64,000 bases of DNA from CAVZCK01 sp963798805 (GCA_963798805.1 CAWCVC010000010.1:1240001-1304000); one strand, 5' to 3'; positions 54,059 to 63,775 are shown, counted from the stretch's first letter. The notes: generated from the sequence alone by a model not told the origin. Program-made: numbers and translations.

Positions 54059-54562
54059 TCATTGGCCCGCCTTCGCCTGGCGCGCGCTATCCAGAGCGGC
54101 GTCGAGCTTGCCGATCATGTAGCTCCACTTGGCGCGATTGTTTTCGACCACTTTCGCCATTAACCCGCGGAGCTGGGCGAGCATGGGGCAGCGTCCGTCC
54201 GTGGGCGTCTCGATCGAAGAGACCACGCCGGCAAGCGCGGCGGCGGGCTGGCCGGTCTGTCCCAGCTCCGGAATCTTGGCAAGCAGCGCCTTGCTCTCGG
54301 TGTCAATGGCGGCGATGCGCTCATCCTGAACGAAAGGACGTGCGTTGGTCACGTAGTCCGCGTCGGACCAGCCTCTACGGGTCTTGAGAAGTTGAAGCTT
54401 TGCTTGAAAATCCTGCTTGTGAGCGTCGTTCATGGCGTTCAACGCCGCGCTCGCTTCGCTAACGACCGCGGCAAGGGCTTCACGCCCGCATTCGCCGGCA
54501 GCGGCATGGTTCAGCGTCAGGGCCGAAAAAAGAACAGCCGCGGCACCCGCTCGTAACAGCAT
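54059..54562 (-). CDS. Secreted helical protein, unknown
   Basis: 167 residues with a signal peptide (MLLRAGAAAVLFSALTLNHA, cut after AAA). The mature part is helical (AVVSEASAALNAMNDAHKQD, FQAKLQLLKTRRGWSDADYV) with two Cys (GECGRE and GRCPML), probably joined. A C-terminal helix follows (LRGLMAKVVENNRAKWSYMI). Probably periplasmic. No family I recognise. It has its own start 136 bases before the end of parC. Confidence 0.65.
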   Translation of the reverse strand: MLLRAGAAAVLFSALTLNHAAAGECGREALAAVVSEASAALNAMNDAHKQDFQAKLQLLKTRRGWSDADYVTNARPFVQDERIAAIDTESKALLAKIPELGQTGQPAAALAGVVSSIETPTDGRCPMLAQLRGLMAKVVENNRAKWSYMIGKLDAALDSARQAKAGQ

Positions 54563-54697
54563 GCTTCCCCGCTCTATCCGGCTGGCCCGCTTTCCGCCAT
54601 CTGCTTCGAAGACACCAGTACATCTTCGGCGTGCATAGCCGGTCGTTAAAATTCGTTAACCTAGCTTTTAGCGTGAACTGTTGCCGAATTATGGCAT

Positions 54698-56941
54698 TCA
54701 CAGACCGGTAATTCCGAAGCGGTTCGCCCTGGGGAAACCTTTGGGGACAACCGCGCCCGCCTGAGCACGTTTACCCTGCCAAGCCGCAAGCTCCGTGAAG
54801 GTGCGCACGCGCGTGCCTTCCTGCCAGCGCAGGCCCTCTTCGGCGCGGAAAACGGTGACGTCTGCGAGTCCGCCTTCGCGCAATTTCTGCAGGCGAACGC
54901 CGCGGCCGCGGTTCAGCTCGTTGACCTCTTCCAGCGGGAAAATCAGCATCTTACGGTTCGCGCCGACCGTGGCAACGCTGTCGCCTTCGGCGGCGACACA
55001 GGCTATGGCGGCATCGGGCGGCGTAACCGTCATGATCTGTTTGCCCTTCCGGGTCTGCGCGACGACTTCGTCCTCGGCTATGATGAAGCCGTTGCCTGAC
55101 TTCGAGGCCACCAGCAGCTTGCGCCCCGGCCTGTGGACAAACAGCTCGATGATGTCGCTCGTTTCCTCCAGATCGATCATCAGCCGAACCGGCTCACCAT
55201 GGCCGCGACCGCCGGGTAAGGCCGACGCTTCGAGCGTAAAGAATTTGCCGTTGGAGGCGAATAAAACGAGCTTGTCGGTAGATTGCGCCGGGATGGCGCG
55301 GAACAGCCCGTCGCCCGCTTTGAACGGCAGCTTGTCGATCTCGTTCTGATGGCCCTTGAGAGCGCGAATCCAGCCTTTCTCGGACAGGACGATGGTGACT
55401 GGCTCCTTCTCGATCATGGCCTGTTCGACATCGGCATCGATCTCGGGCAGCTCGGCAAAGCCGGTGCGGCGACGGCCGACCTCGGTCGCTTTGCCAAAGC
55501 GTTTTTTCGTCTCGGTGATCTGCTCGGAAATGCGCTGCCATTGCTTTTCGTCCGAGCCGAGCAACGCGACGATCTCGCGCTTTTCTCCGGTCAGCTTGTC
55601 GTGCTCGATGCGGATCTCGATCTCCTCCAGCTTGCGCAAGGAGCGCAGCCGCATATTGAGGATCGCCTCGGCCTGCACCTCCGTCAGCTTGAAGCGGCGG
55701 ATCAGCTCGGCCTTGGGCTCGTCATGCTCGCGGATGATGCGGATGACCTCGTCAATATTTAGATAGGCGACGAGATAGCCGCCCAACACTTCGAGGCGAT
55801 GCTCGATCTGCTTCAGCCGGTGCTCGGAACGGCGCTTCAGCACGGTCTTGCGATGGCCGAGCCATTCGGTCAGCACCTCAGAGAGGCCGAGCACCACCGG
55901 GACCTGACCTCGGCTCAGCACGTTCATGTTCAGCGAGATGCGCGATTCGAGATCGGTCAGCTTGAAAAGCTGCTCCATCAGCACCAGCGCATCGACGGCG
56001 CGCGAGCGCGGCTCCAGCACGATACGGACGTCCTCGGCGGACTCGTCCCGCACATCGGCGAGCAGCGGCAGGCGCTTGGCCTCCAGGAGCTCGGCAATCT
56101 TTTCGATCAGGCGCGACTTCTGGACAAGATAGGGGATCTCCGTAATGACGATCACATAGGTGCCGCGCCCAGTGTCCTCCTTCTCCCAGCGCGCGCGCAG
56201 GCGGAAGCCGCCCCGCCCGGTGCGATAGGCTTCGATGATCGAGGCGCGGTCTTCGACCAGAACCCCCCCGGTCGGGAAATCCGGGCCGGGGACGAAATCG
56301 ATCAGCTTTTCGACGGAGGCGCGCGGGTGCTTGATCAGATAGAGTGCGGCGTCGCACAGTTCTTCGGCGTTATGCGGCGGAATCGAGGTCGCCATGCCGA
56401 CAGCGATGCCGGAGGAGCCGTTGGCCAGCAGATTCGGGAAATCTGCGGGCAGGACGATCGGCTCATTTTCCTCGCCGTCATAAGTCTCGCGGAAATCGAC
56501 CGTGTCCTCGTCGATGCCGTCGAGGAGCGCCGCCGCGACCTCGGTCAGCCGCGCCTCGGTGTATCGCATGGCGGCGGCATTATCGCCGTCGACATTGCCG
56601 AAATTGCCCTGGCCGTCCACGAGCGGATAGCGTTGGGCAAAGGTCTGGGCTAAGCGCACCAGCGCGTCATAGACCGACTGATCGCCATGCGGGTGATATT
56701 TACCGATGACGTCGCCGACCACGCGCGCGCATTTCTTGAAGCCGGCATCGGGGTCGAGCCGCAACTGCCGCATGGCGTAGAGCAGGCGGCGATGGACCGG
56801 CTTCAGCCCGTCGCGCACATCGGGCAGCGCCCGGTGCATGATCGTCGAGAGGGCGTAAGCGAGATAGCGCTCTTCCAGCGCATCGCGCAGATTGACCGGC
56901 TCGATCGGAGCAGGTTCTTCGAGAATCGTATCTTCGGCCAT
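54698..56941 (-). CDS. parC: DNA topoisomerase IV subunit A (ParC)
   Basis: 747 residues, normal for alphaproteobacterial ParC. It has NLRDALEERYLAYALSTIMH, ALPDVRDGLKPVHRRLLYAM and the catalytic Tyr in AAAMRYTEARLTEVAAAL, then the quinolone region HPHGDQSVYDALVRLAQTFA, and C-terminal beta-pinwheel repeats. It unlinks daughter chromosomes with ParE, which is not in the window. The pinwheel box is of the short ParC type rather than GyrA type. Confidence 0.95.
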   Translation of the reverse strand: MAEDTILEEPAPIEPVNLRDALEERYLAYALSTIMHRALPDVRDGLKPVHRRLLYAMRQLRLDPDAGFKKCARVVGDVIGKYHPHGDQSVYDALVRLAQTFAQRYPLVDGQGNFGNVDGDNAAAMRYTEARLTEVAAALLDGIDEDTVDFRETYDGEENEPIVLPADFPNLLANGSSGIAVGMATSIPPHNAEELCDAALYLIKHPRASVEKLIDFVPGPDFPTGGVLVEDRASIIEAYRTGRGGFRLRARWEKEDTGRGTYVIVITEIPYLVQKSRLIEKIAELLEAKRLPLLADVRDESAEDVRIVLEPRSRAVDALVLMEQLFKLTDLESRISLNMNVLSRGQVPVVLGLSEVLTEWLGHRKTVLKRRSEHRLKQIEHRLEVLGGYLVAYLNIDEVIRIIREHDEPKAELIRRFKLTEVQAEAILNMRLRSLRKLEEIEIRIEHDKLTGEKREIVALLGSDEKQWQRISEQITETKKRFGKATEVGRRRTGFAELPEIDADVEQAMIEKEPVTIVLSEKGWIRALKGHQNEIDKLPFKAGDGLFRAIPAQSTDKLVLFASNGKFFTLEASALPGGRGHGEPVRLMIDLEETSDIIELFVHRPGRKLLVASKSGNGFIIAEDEVVAQTRKGKQIMTVTPPDAAIACVAAEGDSVATVGANRKMLIFPLEEVNELNRGRGVRLQKLREGGLADVTVFRAEEGLRWQEGTRVRTFTELAAWQGKRAQAGAVVPKGFPRANRFGITGL

Positions 56942-57036
56942 GCTGCCTGCTTAGCCTTATGCGGTTCCGGCTTCAAGCACGACGAAATGGACGGTTGCGA
57001 AGCTTTTCACCGCTTTTTGGTGCGTGATGCGTTTTT

Positions 57037-57453
57037 TCACCCGCGTCTGAACCGCGACAGAAAATCCACCAACACCGCGGTTGTCAGGCCGAAAATGAGC
57101 AGACCGTTAGCGGCCATCAGCCCTGAAAGAATCCGCCATTGTCTATCCGGGACGACATCGCCGAAGCCAAGCGTCGTGAACGATTCGAGAGCGAAATAAA
57201 CCGACGTTTCGGTCTCCTTGAAGACGCCGAGCCACAAGAGGCACAAAGCCCAGAGCCAGACGCTGACGCTGATCGAAGCGAGCAGCAAAAGCGTCATACT
57301 TACGAGCACAACGACGAAGCGCATGAACCCGGCGCGGCGGCCCGGCCAGACATGCTCGCGCTTGAGGCCCCATTCGGCGGCCGCCGTGAAGCCGACATGG
57401 ATGATGATGGTCGCGGAGATGATCGCGGAGCCGAGTAGCAGATGAAACGCCAT
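57037..57453 (-). CDS. Small K+-channel-like protein (Ion_trans_2)
   Basis: 138 residues: MAFHLLLGSAIISATIIIHV (helix 1), GFMRFVVVLVSMTLLLLASI (helix 2), a pore helix with the filter FALESFTTLGFGDVV, then GLMAANGLLIFGLTTAVLVD (last helix). The filter is GFGD rather than the usual GYGD, so selectivity may be weaker. I prefer the ATG at 57453; upstream sequence is not membrane-like and overlaps the recO end. Function unknown. Confidence 0.75.
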   Translation of the reverse strand: MAFHLLLGSAIISATIIIHVGFTAAAEWGLKREHVWPGRRAGFMRFVVVLVSMTLLLLASISVSVWLWALCLLWLGVFKETETSVYFALESFTTLGFGDVVPDRQWRILSGLMAANGLLIFGLTTAVLVDFLSRFRRG

Positions 57454-57613
57454 TGCTGTATTTCCTGCGGCGGCGGTGAAAATCGCAAAGAGCCCGGCAG
57501 CTTGCGCGCTCGCGCCGGCATTGGGCTTAACCTGGAGCGACCGTTGTTTAGCGGATTCCCAGCCTTGCGGAAATGACGTCCCGACCCCGCAGGCAGGGGT
57601 TACCCGTCGATAG

Positions 57614-58342
57614 CTACTGCAGTGCGTGCGTGAGGAGCCGCAGAAACTCATAGCGGGCCGGCGGCAGAGGCGCATGGCGCTGTTCGTGCAGATAGCGCTC
57701 GATGAAAAAGCCGGTCATGGCGAAACCATCCAAGACCTCCTGCCGCGATACCGCCAGATCGTCCGGCGTGCGCAAGAACGCGGGCAGAGTCAACAGCTTG
57801 TTTTTATATGGCTCGCCGGCGTCTCCCGAGACGGCAACGCCCGATTTCGGCGACACATAGATCAAATCCTCGGAGCGCCCGGTCGCCGCGCAGCGCGTCA
57901 GGTCAAGACCGAAGCCGAGCTCGATCAGCAGCCGCAGTTCCCAGCGGACCATGATTTCCGGCCATAAACGCCGATCGTCCATGTGATCGAGCATCAGAAC
58001 TGCGAGATCGAACAGCGCCGGATGAGGGTCCCGCTCAGCCAGGAGCGCGGCGAGCGTCGCGAGTGAGCCGATGCCGGACAGCGCCAGCCGGTCGTCGAGT
58101 GCACGCGCCGCGTAAGGCGTGTCGAGCTCGACGACGAAAAAGCCCAGATGCTCCGAAAGCCGCGCGCGCCACTCTACCTTCAGGAGATTGCCGGTCTGCA
58201 GCGCCGGCCGGATCTTGCGCGAGCGCCCGCCGCGCACCAGCCCCGGATGCCGGCCGTGCTGACGCGAGAAGACGTCGAGCACGGCGTTGCTTTCACCATG
58301 CGGCCGGGCGTGGAGAACGATGGCGGTGTCGATCCAATCCAT
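57614..58342 (-). CDS. recO: DNA repair protein RecO
   Basis: 242 residues: an N-terminal OB fold (MDWIDTAIVLHARPHGESNA, VLDVFSRQHGRHPGLVRGGR) and a helical C-terminal part (LRLLIELGFGLDLTRCAATG, SPKSGVAVSGDAGEPYKNKL). Only one of the usual C-terminal zinc cysteines is seen (in RCAATG), as in other alphaproteobacterial RecO proteins. It loads RecA with RecR and RecF. Gene order with era and rnc is normal for the order. Confidence 0.92.
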   Translation of the reverse strand: MDWIDTAIVLHARPHGESNAVLDVFSRQHGRHPGLVRGGRSRKIRPALQTGNLLKVEWRARLSEHLGFFVVELDTPYAARALDDRLALSGIGSLATLAALLAERDPHPALFDLAVLMLDHMDDRRLWPEIMVRWELRLLIELGFGLDLTRCAATGRSEDLIYVSPKSGVAVSGDAGEPYKNKLLTLPAFLRTPDDLAVSRQEVLDGFAMTGFFIERYLHEQRHAPLPPARYEFLRLLTHALQ

Positions 58343-58401
58343 GCGTCGTAAACTGCTCCAGCCGCATCTTTAAAGCGAGGCTTTTGTTGCCAATAATAGC
58401 G

Positions 58402-58971
58402 ATGATCGGCGATCTAAGCCGTACAGAGGAGGCGGTGGTGCTGGTGGTGTTGAGCGGTCTGCCGGGAACAGGGAAGACGACGATTGCACAGATGCTGGCA
58501 GATCGCCTGAGCGCCGTCTATCTGCGCATTGGCACAATCGAACAGGCGATCCGAGACGCCGGGGTTCTGACCGAAGATGTCGGCCCCGCCGGCTATATGG
58601 TTGCGTATGCATTGGCGGAGGCAAATCTGAAGCTGGGGCACATGGTCATCGCAGATTCGGTCAATCCTCTTGCCATCACGCGCTCTTCGTGGCGGGCTGT
58701 TGCCGAAAGAGCTGGGAAGAGAGTTATCGAAGCGGAATTGATCTGTTCCGACCGGGTCGAGCACCGCCGGCGCGTCGAAGAACGCAAAGCCGATATTGCA
58801 GGATTGCGGCTACCGAGTTGGAACGACGTTTGCCGACGTGAATACCAACCTTGGGCAACATCACGCCTCGTCATCGATACGTATTTTTCCAGTCCCGGTG
58901 AGACTTGCGAGCGGATTTGCGTAGAATTTTATTCGCAACAGATCAACGCGCCTGACCACCGCTCGCAATGA
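58402..58971 (+). CDS. AAA-type small kinase (P-loop)
   Basis: About 189 residues. The P-loop is LVVLSGLPGTGKTTIAQMLA. Then YLRIGTIEQAIRDAG, GYMVAYALAEANLKLGHMVI, ADSVNPLAITRSSWRAVAER, VEHRRRVEERKADIAGLRLP. This is the Zeta-toxin/gluconokinase-like ATP-binding kinase group; the substrate is unknown. A GTG about 33 bases after the ATG at 58402 has AGAGGAGG upstream and may be the true start. Its end overlaps the convergent hydrolase by 29 bases. Confidence 0.7.
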   Translation: MIGDLSRTEEAVVLVVLSGLPGTGKTTIAQMLADRLSAVYLRIGTIEQAIRDAGVLTEDVGPAGYMVAYALAEANLKLGHMVIADSVNPLAITRSSWRAVAERAGKRVIEAELICSDRVEHRRRVEERKADIAGLRLPSWNDVCRREYQPWATSRLVIDTYFSSPGETCERICVEFYSQQINAPDHRSQ

Positions 58972-59929
58972 AATCGGCGATCGCATTGACGACCCCCGGC
59001 GCGAGGGGCAGGTCGGGATCGGAGTAAGTCGCGAGATTGGCCGGGATGCTGTCGGCCTTTACCGGTTTCAGCACGTGATTGACGCCGGGCAGGATCACCA
59101 GTTTCGCTTCAGGATAGGCCAGCTTCAGCTTTTTTGCATCCACTTCATGAATTTGCATATCTCGTGCGCCCTGAACGATCAGCACCGGCTTGTGGACCTT
59201 CGCGATCAGGGCGGCCGGATCATAGGAGAACAGATCGATCAGGTAGTTCTGCACGTCGGAACGAAAGATCGGTCGCAATGCTGGATGCAGCATCCGATCG
59301 TTGATCCGCCGTCCCGCTTCGATTGCGTCGACGGCGGCAAGCGCCTGATTGAGAATTGGCGCATTGGCGGGATTGGACTTGAGCTGATCACGCAGGATGG
59401 CTGCCATTCGCCGGCCGGGTGTGCTCACGAGGACCAGTCCGCAAAGATCTTGCGGCTTCTGCGCGGCGGCGAGCGCGATCAGTCCGCCCTCGCTGTGGCC
59501 AAGCAGCCAGACACAGTGGACGCCGGTGCGGCGCCGGATGGCGCTCGCCCACGCATGCAGATCGCGCACATAATCGGCGACTGTCACGTCATTCGGATCG
59601 GCAACGGCCTCCCGGCTTCCAAACATCCCGCGCTTGTCGATGCGGACGGAGCTGATCCCCCGCGCGGCCAAGCCTTCGGCGAGCAGCCGGTAGGAAGACG
59701 CCCTGACTCCCAGCGGATTGTTGCCGTCGCGGTCAGTCGGGCCGGAGCCGGGCACGATCAGCACGACAGGGGCTTTGGGTACGGATGCTGAGAGCATCGT
59801 GCCTCTCAAAGGCCCGAGCGGGCCGGCCGCTTCGATAGATGTTTCGGCGGGCGCGGCGGCGGTCACGGTCACGAATCCGAGCAGTAGAAAAGGGGCGAGG
59901 CAAAGCCTCGATACGCAAGATAAGCCCAT
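58943..59929 (-). CDS. Secreted alpha/beta hydrolase
   Basis: 328 residues with a signal peptide (LCLAPFLLLGFVTVTAAAPA). Oxyanion region VVLIVPGSGPTDRDGNNPLG, then RGISSVRIDKRGMFGSREAV, the Ser in CVWLLGHSEGGLIALAAAQK, the Asp in VLIVQGARDMQIHEVDAKKL and the His in VILPGVNHVLKPVKA. Periplasmic serine hydrolase, substrate unknown. It lies between a kinase and era on the minus strand. Confidence 0.85.
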   Translation of the reverse strand: MGLSCVSRLCLAPFLLLGFVTVTAAAPAETSIEAAGPLGPLRGTMLSASVPKAPVVLIVPGSGPTDRDGNNPLGVRASSYRLLAEGLAARGISSVRIDKRGMFGSREAVADPNDVTVADYVRDLHAWASAIRRRTGVHCVWLLGHSEGGLIALAAAQKPQDLCGLVLVSTPGRRMAAILRDQLKSNPANAPILNQALAAVDAIEAGRRINDRMLHPALRPIFRSDVQNYLIDLFSYDPAALIAKVHKPVLIVQGARDMQIHEVDAKKLKLAYPEAKLVILPGVNHVLKPVKADSIPANLATYSDPDLPLAPGVVNAIADFIASGGQAR

Positions 59930-60030
59930 ACGCTGAATCCCAGAATGTCATTCAAATCGTTTTCTCTCACCCTCGCCCGGCGGGTTAACGGGCCGGCGTG
60001 ACAGCAGTCGTCGAGCAGGCCAATCACCGA

Positions 60031-60993
60031 TCAGCTCTTCGGATAGTCCAAGCCCATCTCGCGATAGCGCTCAGGGTCGTCGCCCCATTTCTCGCGCACC
60101 TTGACGAAGACAAAGAGATGCACCTTGGTGCCGAGCGCCTCCTGCAACTCCTGCCGAGCGGCCATCGAGATCGCCTTGATCGTCGCCCCGCCGCTGCCGA
60201 GCACGATCTTCTTTTGGCTCTCCCGCTCGACGAAGATCGTCTGCTCGAGGCGCGCGCTGCCGTCTTTCAGCGTCTTCCAGTCCGTCGTCTCGACGGTCGA
60301 GGCATAAGGCAACTCGTCGTGCAGCCGCTGAAAGATCTTTTCGCGCGTGACCTCGGCGGCCCAATGGCGCTGCGGCGCGTCGCTGATCTGATCTTCCGGA
60401 TAGAGCCACGGTCCGGGCGGGGCGGTCTCCGCGAGATAATCCTTGAGATCATCGACACCGTCGCCATTCGCCGCGGAAATCATGAAAATCCGGTCGAATT
60501 GCCCCTGCCCCGAAGCTCTTTCGGCAAGCGTCAGCAGGGTCGGCCTGTCGTCGCGTCCGATGCGATCAACCTTGTTAAGCGCAAGCGCCACCGGCATTTT
60601 CAGATCCTTCGAGCCGTCGAGAATGGCCTCTGCCTCTTCGTCGATGCCTTTGGCCGCATCGACTATGACGATAGCGGCGTCGGCATCGCGCGCGCCGCCC
60701 CACGCAGCATCGACCATGGCTCGGTCGAGCCGGCGTTTTGGGCGAAAAATCCCCGGCGTGTCGACAAGGATGATCTGGCTTTGCCCGTGGATGAAGATGC
60801 CGCGGATCTGCGAGCGCGTGGTCTGCACCTTGTGGCTGACGATCGACACCTTGGTCCCGACAAGACGATTTGTGAGCGTCGACTTGCCGGAATTCGGCGC
60901 GCCAATGACGGCGACGAAACCGCAGCGTGTCTCCGCGCCGCCGCGGCCTTCGGGCTCGCGATCGCCCGCCGCCCTGTTGCCCGTCTCTATCAT
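60031..60993 (-). CDS. era: GTPase Era
   Basis: 320 residues. G1 is VIGAPNSGKSTLTNRLVG, G3 LVDTPGIF, G4 LNKVDRI, followed by a KH domain (GSGGATIKAISMAARQELQE, ALGTKVHLFVFVKVREKWGD). It matures 16S rRNA and aids small-subunit assembly. It overlaps the end of rnc by four bases, so the two are coupled. Confidence 0.95.
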   Translation of the reverse strand: MIETGNRAAGDREPEGRGGAETRCGFVAVIGAPNSGKSTLTNRLVGTKVSIVSHKVQTTRSQIRGIFIHGQSQIILVDTPGIFRPKRRLDRAMVDAAWGGARDADAAIVIVDAAKGIDEEAEAILDGSKDLKMPVALALNKVDRIGRDDRPTLLTLAERASGQGQFDRIFMISAANGDGVDDLKDYLAETAPPGPWLYPEDQISDAPQRHWAAEVTREKIFQRLHDELPYASTVETTDWKTLKDGSARLEQTIFVERESQKKIVLGSGGATIKAISMAARQELQEALGTKVHLFVFVKVREKWGDDPERYREMGLDYPKS

Positions 60994-61697
60994 GAGGCGC
61001 CGTTCCAGATGCCTTCACGGATCAACATCGCCTCGGCTGCGGATTGCTCCGCCGCGCGGCGCGACCGGCCCTTTCCGCGCGCCGGCTCGAGGCCTTCCAC
61101 ACGAACCTCGTAGACGAAGAGCGGCGCGTGATCGGGACCCGAAGACCCGATCTTGACATAACGCGGCAGCCTGGTCTCGCCGCGCCCCTGAACCCATTCC
61201 TGCAAAGTAGTCTTGGCGTCGACTGGAACCAGTTCGACGGTTTCCGCCATGTGCGGGACCCAATAGGTCAGGATGAATGTCTTGACAGGCTCCCAGCCGC
61301 CGTCGAGATAGATCGCCCCCAAGAGCGCCTCACAACAATCAGCCAGAATGCTGTCCTTCTTCCGACCGCCAGCCCGCGCTTCGCTGTCACCAAGCCTGAT
61401 ATGCGAACCAAGTGAGATTTCCGCGGCCACAGCGGCGCAAGTCGCTTTTTGCACCAGCTTGTTGAAACGCCGGGCCAACTCGCCTTCGGGAGCCGCCGGA
61501 AATACGTGGAACAGATGCTCGGCAATCGCTAAGCCGAGGACGCGATCGCCTAGAAATTCCAGGCGCTCATAATTGGCAATGCCTTTCTGCCCATGGGCGG
61601 CGCTGGCATGGGTCAGAGCCTCATGCAGGATTATCGGATTGCGGAACTTGTAGCCGATCCGCTGCTGGAGCTTCTTGACATCCGTACGGCTTACCAC
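60990..61697 (-). CDS. rnc: Ribonuclease III
   Basis: About 235 residues. The endonuclease signature is NYERLEFLGDRVLGLAIAEH, the second acidic site ADCCEALLGAIYLDGGWEPV, and the C-terminal dsRNA-binding domain has DAKTTLQEWVQGRGETRLPR and GKGRSRRAAEQSAAEAMLI. Cuts double-stranded rRNA precursors. I prefer the GTG at 61697 (VVSRTDVKKLQQR), which starts just after lepB stops; the longer frame from 61757 would overlap lepB by 55 bases. Confidence 0.92.
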   Translation of the reverse strand: MVSRTDVKKLQQRIGYKFRNPIILHEALTHASAAHGQKGIANYERLEFLGDRVLGLAIAEHLFHVFPAAPEGELARRFNKLVQKATCAAVAAEISLGSHIRLGDSEARAGGRKKDSILADCCEALLGAIYLDGGWEPVKTFILTYWVPHMAETVELVPVDAKTTLQEWVQGRGETRLPRYVKIGSSGPDHAPLFVYEVRVEGLEPARGKGRSRRAAEQSAAEAMLIREGIWNGAS

Positions 61698-61702
61698 GGC
61701 CT

Positions 61703-62488
61703 TCAGTGAATGATATGGAAGAACCGCGACCAGCGGATCTCGAACGGCCAACGCCAAGGCTCGAACAGGCTCGCGTCTTCATCGATGGAGAAGAAGATGA
61801 TATCGGCGCGGCCGATCAGATTTTCGCGAGGCACATAGCCGACCCCGGTATAGGTGCTGAAGCGGCTGTCCGATGAGTTGTCGCGATTGTCGCCCATCAT
61901 GAAATAATGATCCGGCGGCACGACGAACAACTGCGTGTTGTCGCCTTCAGAGCCGTTGGTGCAGTCGAGCGTCTGGTATTTCACGCCGTTGGGCAGTGTC
62001 TCGACATAGCTGGGTACGCGTATCTGTTCCTGGTGGCGGTAGTTGCAAGTCGATCCCGCGCCGACGAAATCATCGACCCGCTCGCGTTTGATCGGCTTGC
62101 CGTTGATGTGAAGGATGCCGTTAATCATCTGAATCTTGTCGCCCGGCAGGCCGATCACGCGCTTGATGTAATCGGTCTCATTGTCCCGTGGGAGCTTGAA
62201 TACGGCGACATCGCCGCGCTTCGGCTCCGAGGAAAAGATGCGGCCGTCGAGAAGATTGGGGCTCCAGGGGAAGGAATATTTGCTGTAGCCGTAGCTGAAT
62301 TTGGAGACGAACAGATAATCGCCGATAAGCAACGTCGGAATCATCGAGCCTGAGGGAATATTGAACGGCTGATAGAGAAATATGCGGACCAGGAGCGCGA
62401 TGATCAGGGCGTGAATGATCACGCGGACGGTATCCATCAGACCTCCGCCCTCGGCCTCTTTTTCCTTCACATTCGTCTCACTGCTCAT
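61703..62488 (-). CDS. lepB: Signal peptidase I
   Basis: About 261 residues. N-terminal membrane anchor VRVIIHALIIALLVRIFLYQ, catalytic Ser in PFNIPSGSMIPTLLIGDYLF, catalytic Lys in DYIKRVIGLPGDKIQMINGI, and box E GDNRDNSSDSR. It cleaves Sec and Tat signal peptides. The ATG at 62488 (MSSETNVKEKEAEGGG) is preferred to one 54 bases earlier. Part of acpS-lepB-rnc-era. Confidence 0.95.
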   Translation of the reverse strand: MSSETNVKEKEAEGGGLMDTVRVIIHALIIALLVRIFLYQPFNIPSGSMIPTLLIGDYLFVSKFSYGYSKYSFPWSPNLLDGRIFSSEPKRGDVAVFKLPRDNETDYIKRVIGLPGDKIQMINGILHINGKPIKRERVDDFVGAGSTCNYRHQEQIRVPSYVETLPNGVKYQTLDCTNGSEGDNTQLFVVPPDHYFMMGDNRDNSSDSRFSTYTGVGYVPRENLIGRADIIFFSIDEDASLFEPWRWPFEIRWSRFFHIIH

Positions 62489-62601
62489 CAGATCCGTTCC
62501 CACTCCCAGGCCGCTGGTACCGTCAGATAGTAACACGGCCACGCAAAGGCAAATACGCCCGCGTCACCGCAGGTGCAAATCAAAAAACCGCCGGATGCCG
62601 C

Positions 62602-63003
62602 TTATTCTGACACAGCCGATATTATCACGATCGCGTGGGCCATAGGGAAGTCGTCGGTGATCGACACGTCGATCTGCGCCTTGTGGCCGGCCGGGATCAG
62701 AGTCACCAGCCGATCCGCCGCGCCGCCCGTCAATCTCATCGTCGGTTTTCCCGAGGACAGGTTGACGACACCCATATCGCGCCAGAACACGCCATGGCTC
62801 AGTCCGGTCCCGAGCGCCTTAGCGCAGGCTTCCTTGGCCGCGAACCGCTTGGCATAAGATGCAGCGCGCAGACGTCGGCGGTCCGATTTCTGGCGCTCGA
62901 TATCCGTAAAGATCCGGGTGAGAAAACGCTCCCCATATCGCTCGATGCTGCGCTCGATCCGCCTGATGTCGATGGCGTCGCTGCCGAGACCGATGATCAT
63001 CAA
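62602..63003 (-). CDS. acpS: Holo-acyl carrier protein synthase
   Basis: 133 residues: MIIGLGSDAIDIRRIERSIE with the metal Asp, YAKRFAAKEACAKALGTGLS with the Glu, GVFWRDMGVVNLSSGKPTMR, and SITDDFPMAHAIVIISA. Moves phosphopantetheine from CoA to acyl carrier protein. It starts eight bases after pdxJ stops. Normal for this gene cluster. Confidence 0.93.
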   Translation of the reverse strand: MMIIGLGSDAIDIRRIERSIERYGERFLTRIFTDIERQKSDRRRLRAASYAKRFAAKEACAKALGTGLSHGVFWRDMGVVNLSSGKPTMRLTGGAADRLVTLIPAGHKAQIDVSITDDFPMAHAIVIISAVSE

Positions 63004-63010
63004 GGCAATC

Positions 63011-63769
63011 TCATGTGCGGCCGGCCGCGCCTTGGCGCGCGTGGGCCATCAGCGATTTCATGCGGCGCACGCTTTCGCCGAGGCCAATGAACAGAGCCTC
63101 GCCGACAAGAAAATGGCCGATATTGAGCTCGACAACCTCGGGGATGGCAGCGACCGGACCGACCGTATCGAAGGTGAGGCCGTGACCGGCATGAACCTCA
63201 AGACCGAGGTGATCCGCAAGCGCCGCGGCGTCAATCAACCGCTGCAGTTCGGCCCGGCGCTCAGCCTCCTTCTTCCCCAGCGCAGCCTCGCAGTAACGGC
63301 CGGTATGCAACTCGACGATATCCGCCCCGACTTCTCGCGACGCTTTGACCTGTTCGGGGCTCGCATCGATGAACAACGAGACGCGGATGCCGGCATCTCG
63401 AAGCTTAGCCACATAGCCGGTCAGATCGTCTTTTTGTCCCGCGACATTCAGTCCGCCTTCGGTCGTCAGTTCCGCACGCTGCTCTGGCACGAGACATGAG
63501 GCGTTCGGCTGCCGCGCACAGGCGATTTCGAGCATCTCCTCGGTCGCAGCCATTTCCAGATTGAGCGGGCGCGAGATCGTTGCCATCAGCCGGGCAATGT
63601 CGTCGTCCCGGATATGGCGACGGTCCTCACGCAAATGCGCGGTGACGCCGTCCGCGCCCGCTTCGATGGCAATTTCGGCCGCACGCAGCGTATCGGGATG
63701 CACGCCGCCGCGCGCGTTGCGGAGGGTCGCGACGTGATCAATGTTCACACCGAGACGCAAAGGCCGCAT
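63011..63769 (-). CDS. pdxJ: Pyridoxine 5'-phosphate synthase
   Basis: 252 residues of a TIM barrel: LRLGVNIDHVATLRNARGGV, HPDTLRAAEIAIEAGADGVT, AHLREDRRHIRDDDIARLMA, and GLEVHAGHGLTFDTVGPVAA. Joins 3-amino-2-oxopropyl phosphate and deoxyxylulose phosphate in vitamin B6 synthesis. Its start is seven bases after the stop of the DUF2062 gene. Confidence 0.95.
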   Translation of the reverse strand: MRPLRLGVNIDHVATLRNARGGVHPDTLRAAEIAIEAGADGVTAHLREDRRHIRDDDIARLMATISRPLNLEMAATEEMLEIACARQPNASCLVPEQRAELTTEGGLNVAGQKDDLTGYVAKLRDAGIRVSLFIDASPEQVKASREVGADIVELHTGRYCEAALGKKEAERRAELQRLIDAAALADHLGLEVHAGHGLTFDTVGPVAAIPEVVELNIGHFLVGEALFIGLGESVRRMKSLMAHARQGAAGRT

Positions 63770-63775
63770 CGTCAG

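Noticed and set aside
53568..54062. Minus-strand frame upstream of the porin
   Set aside because: No signal peptide, domain or ribosome binding site; more likely untranslated regulatory DNA.
57037..57675. Long version of the channel gene
   Set aside because: The extra 74 residues upstream are not membrane-like and overlap recO; the ATG at 57453 gives a normal channel start.
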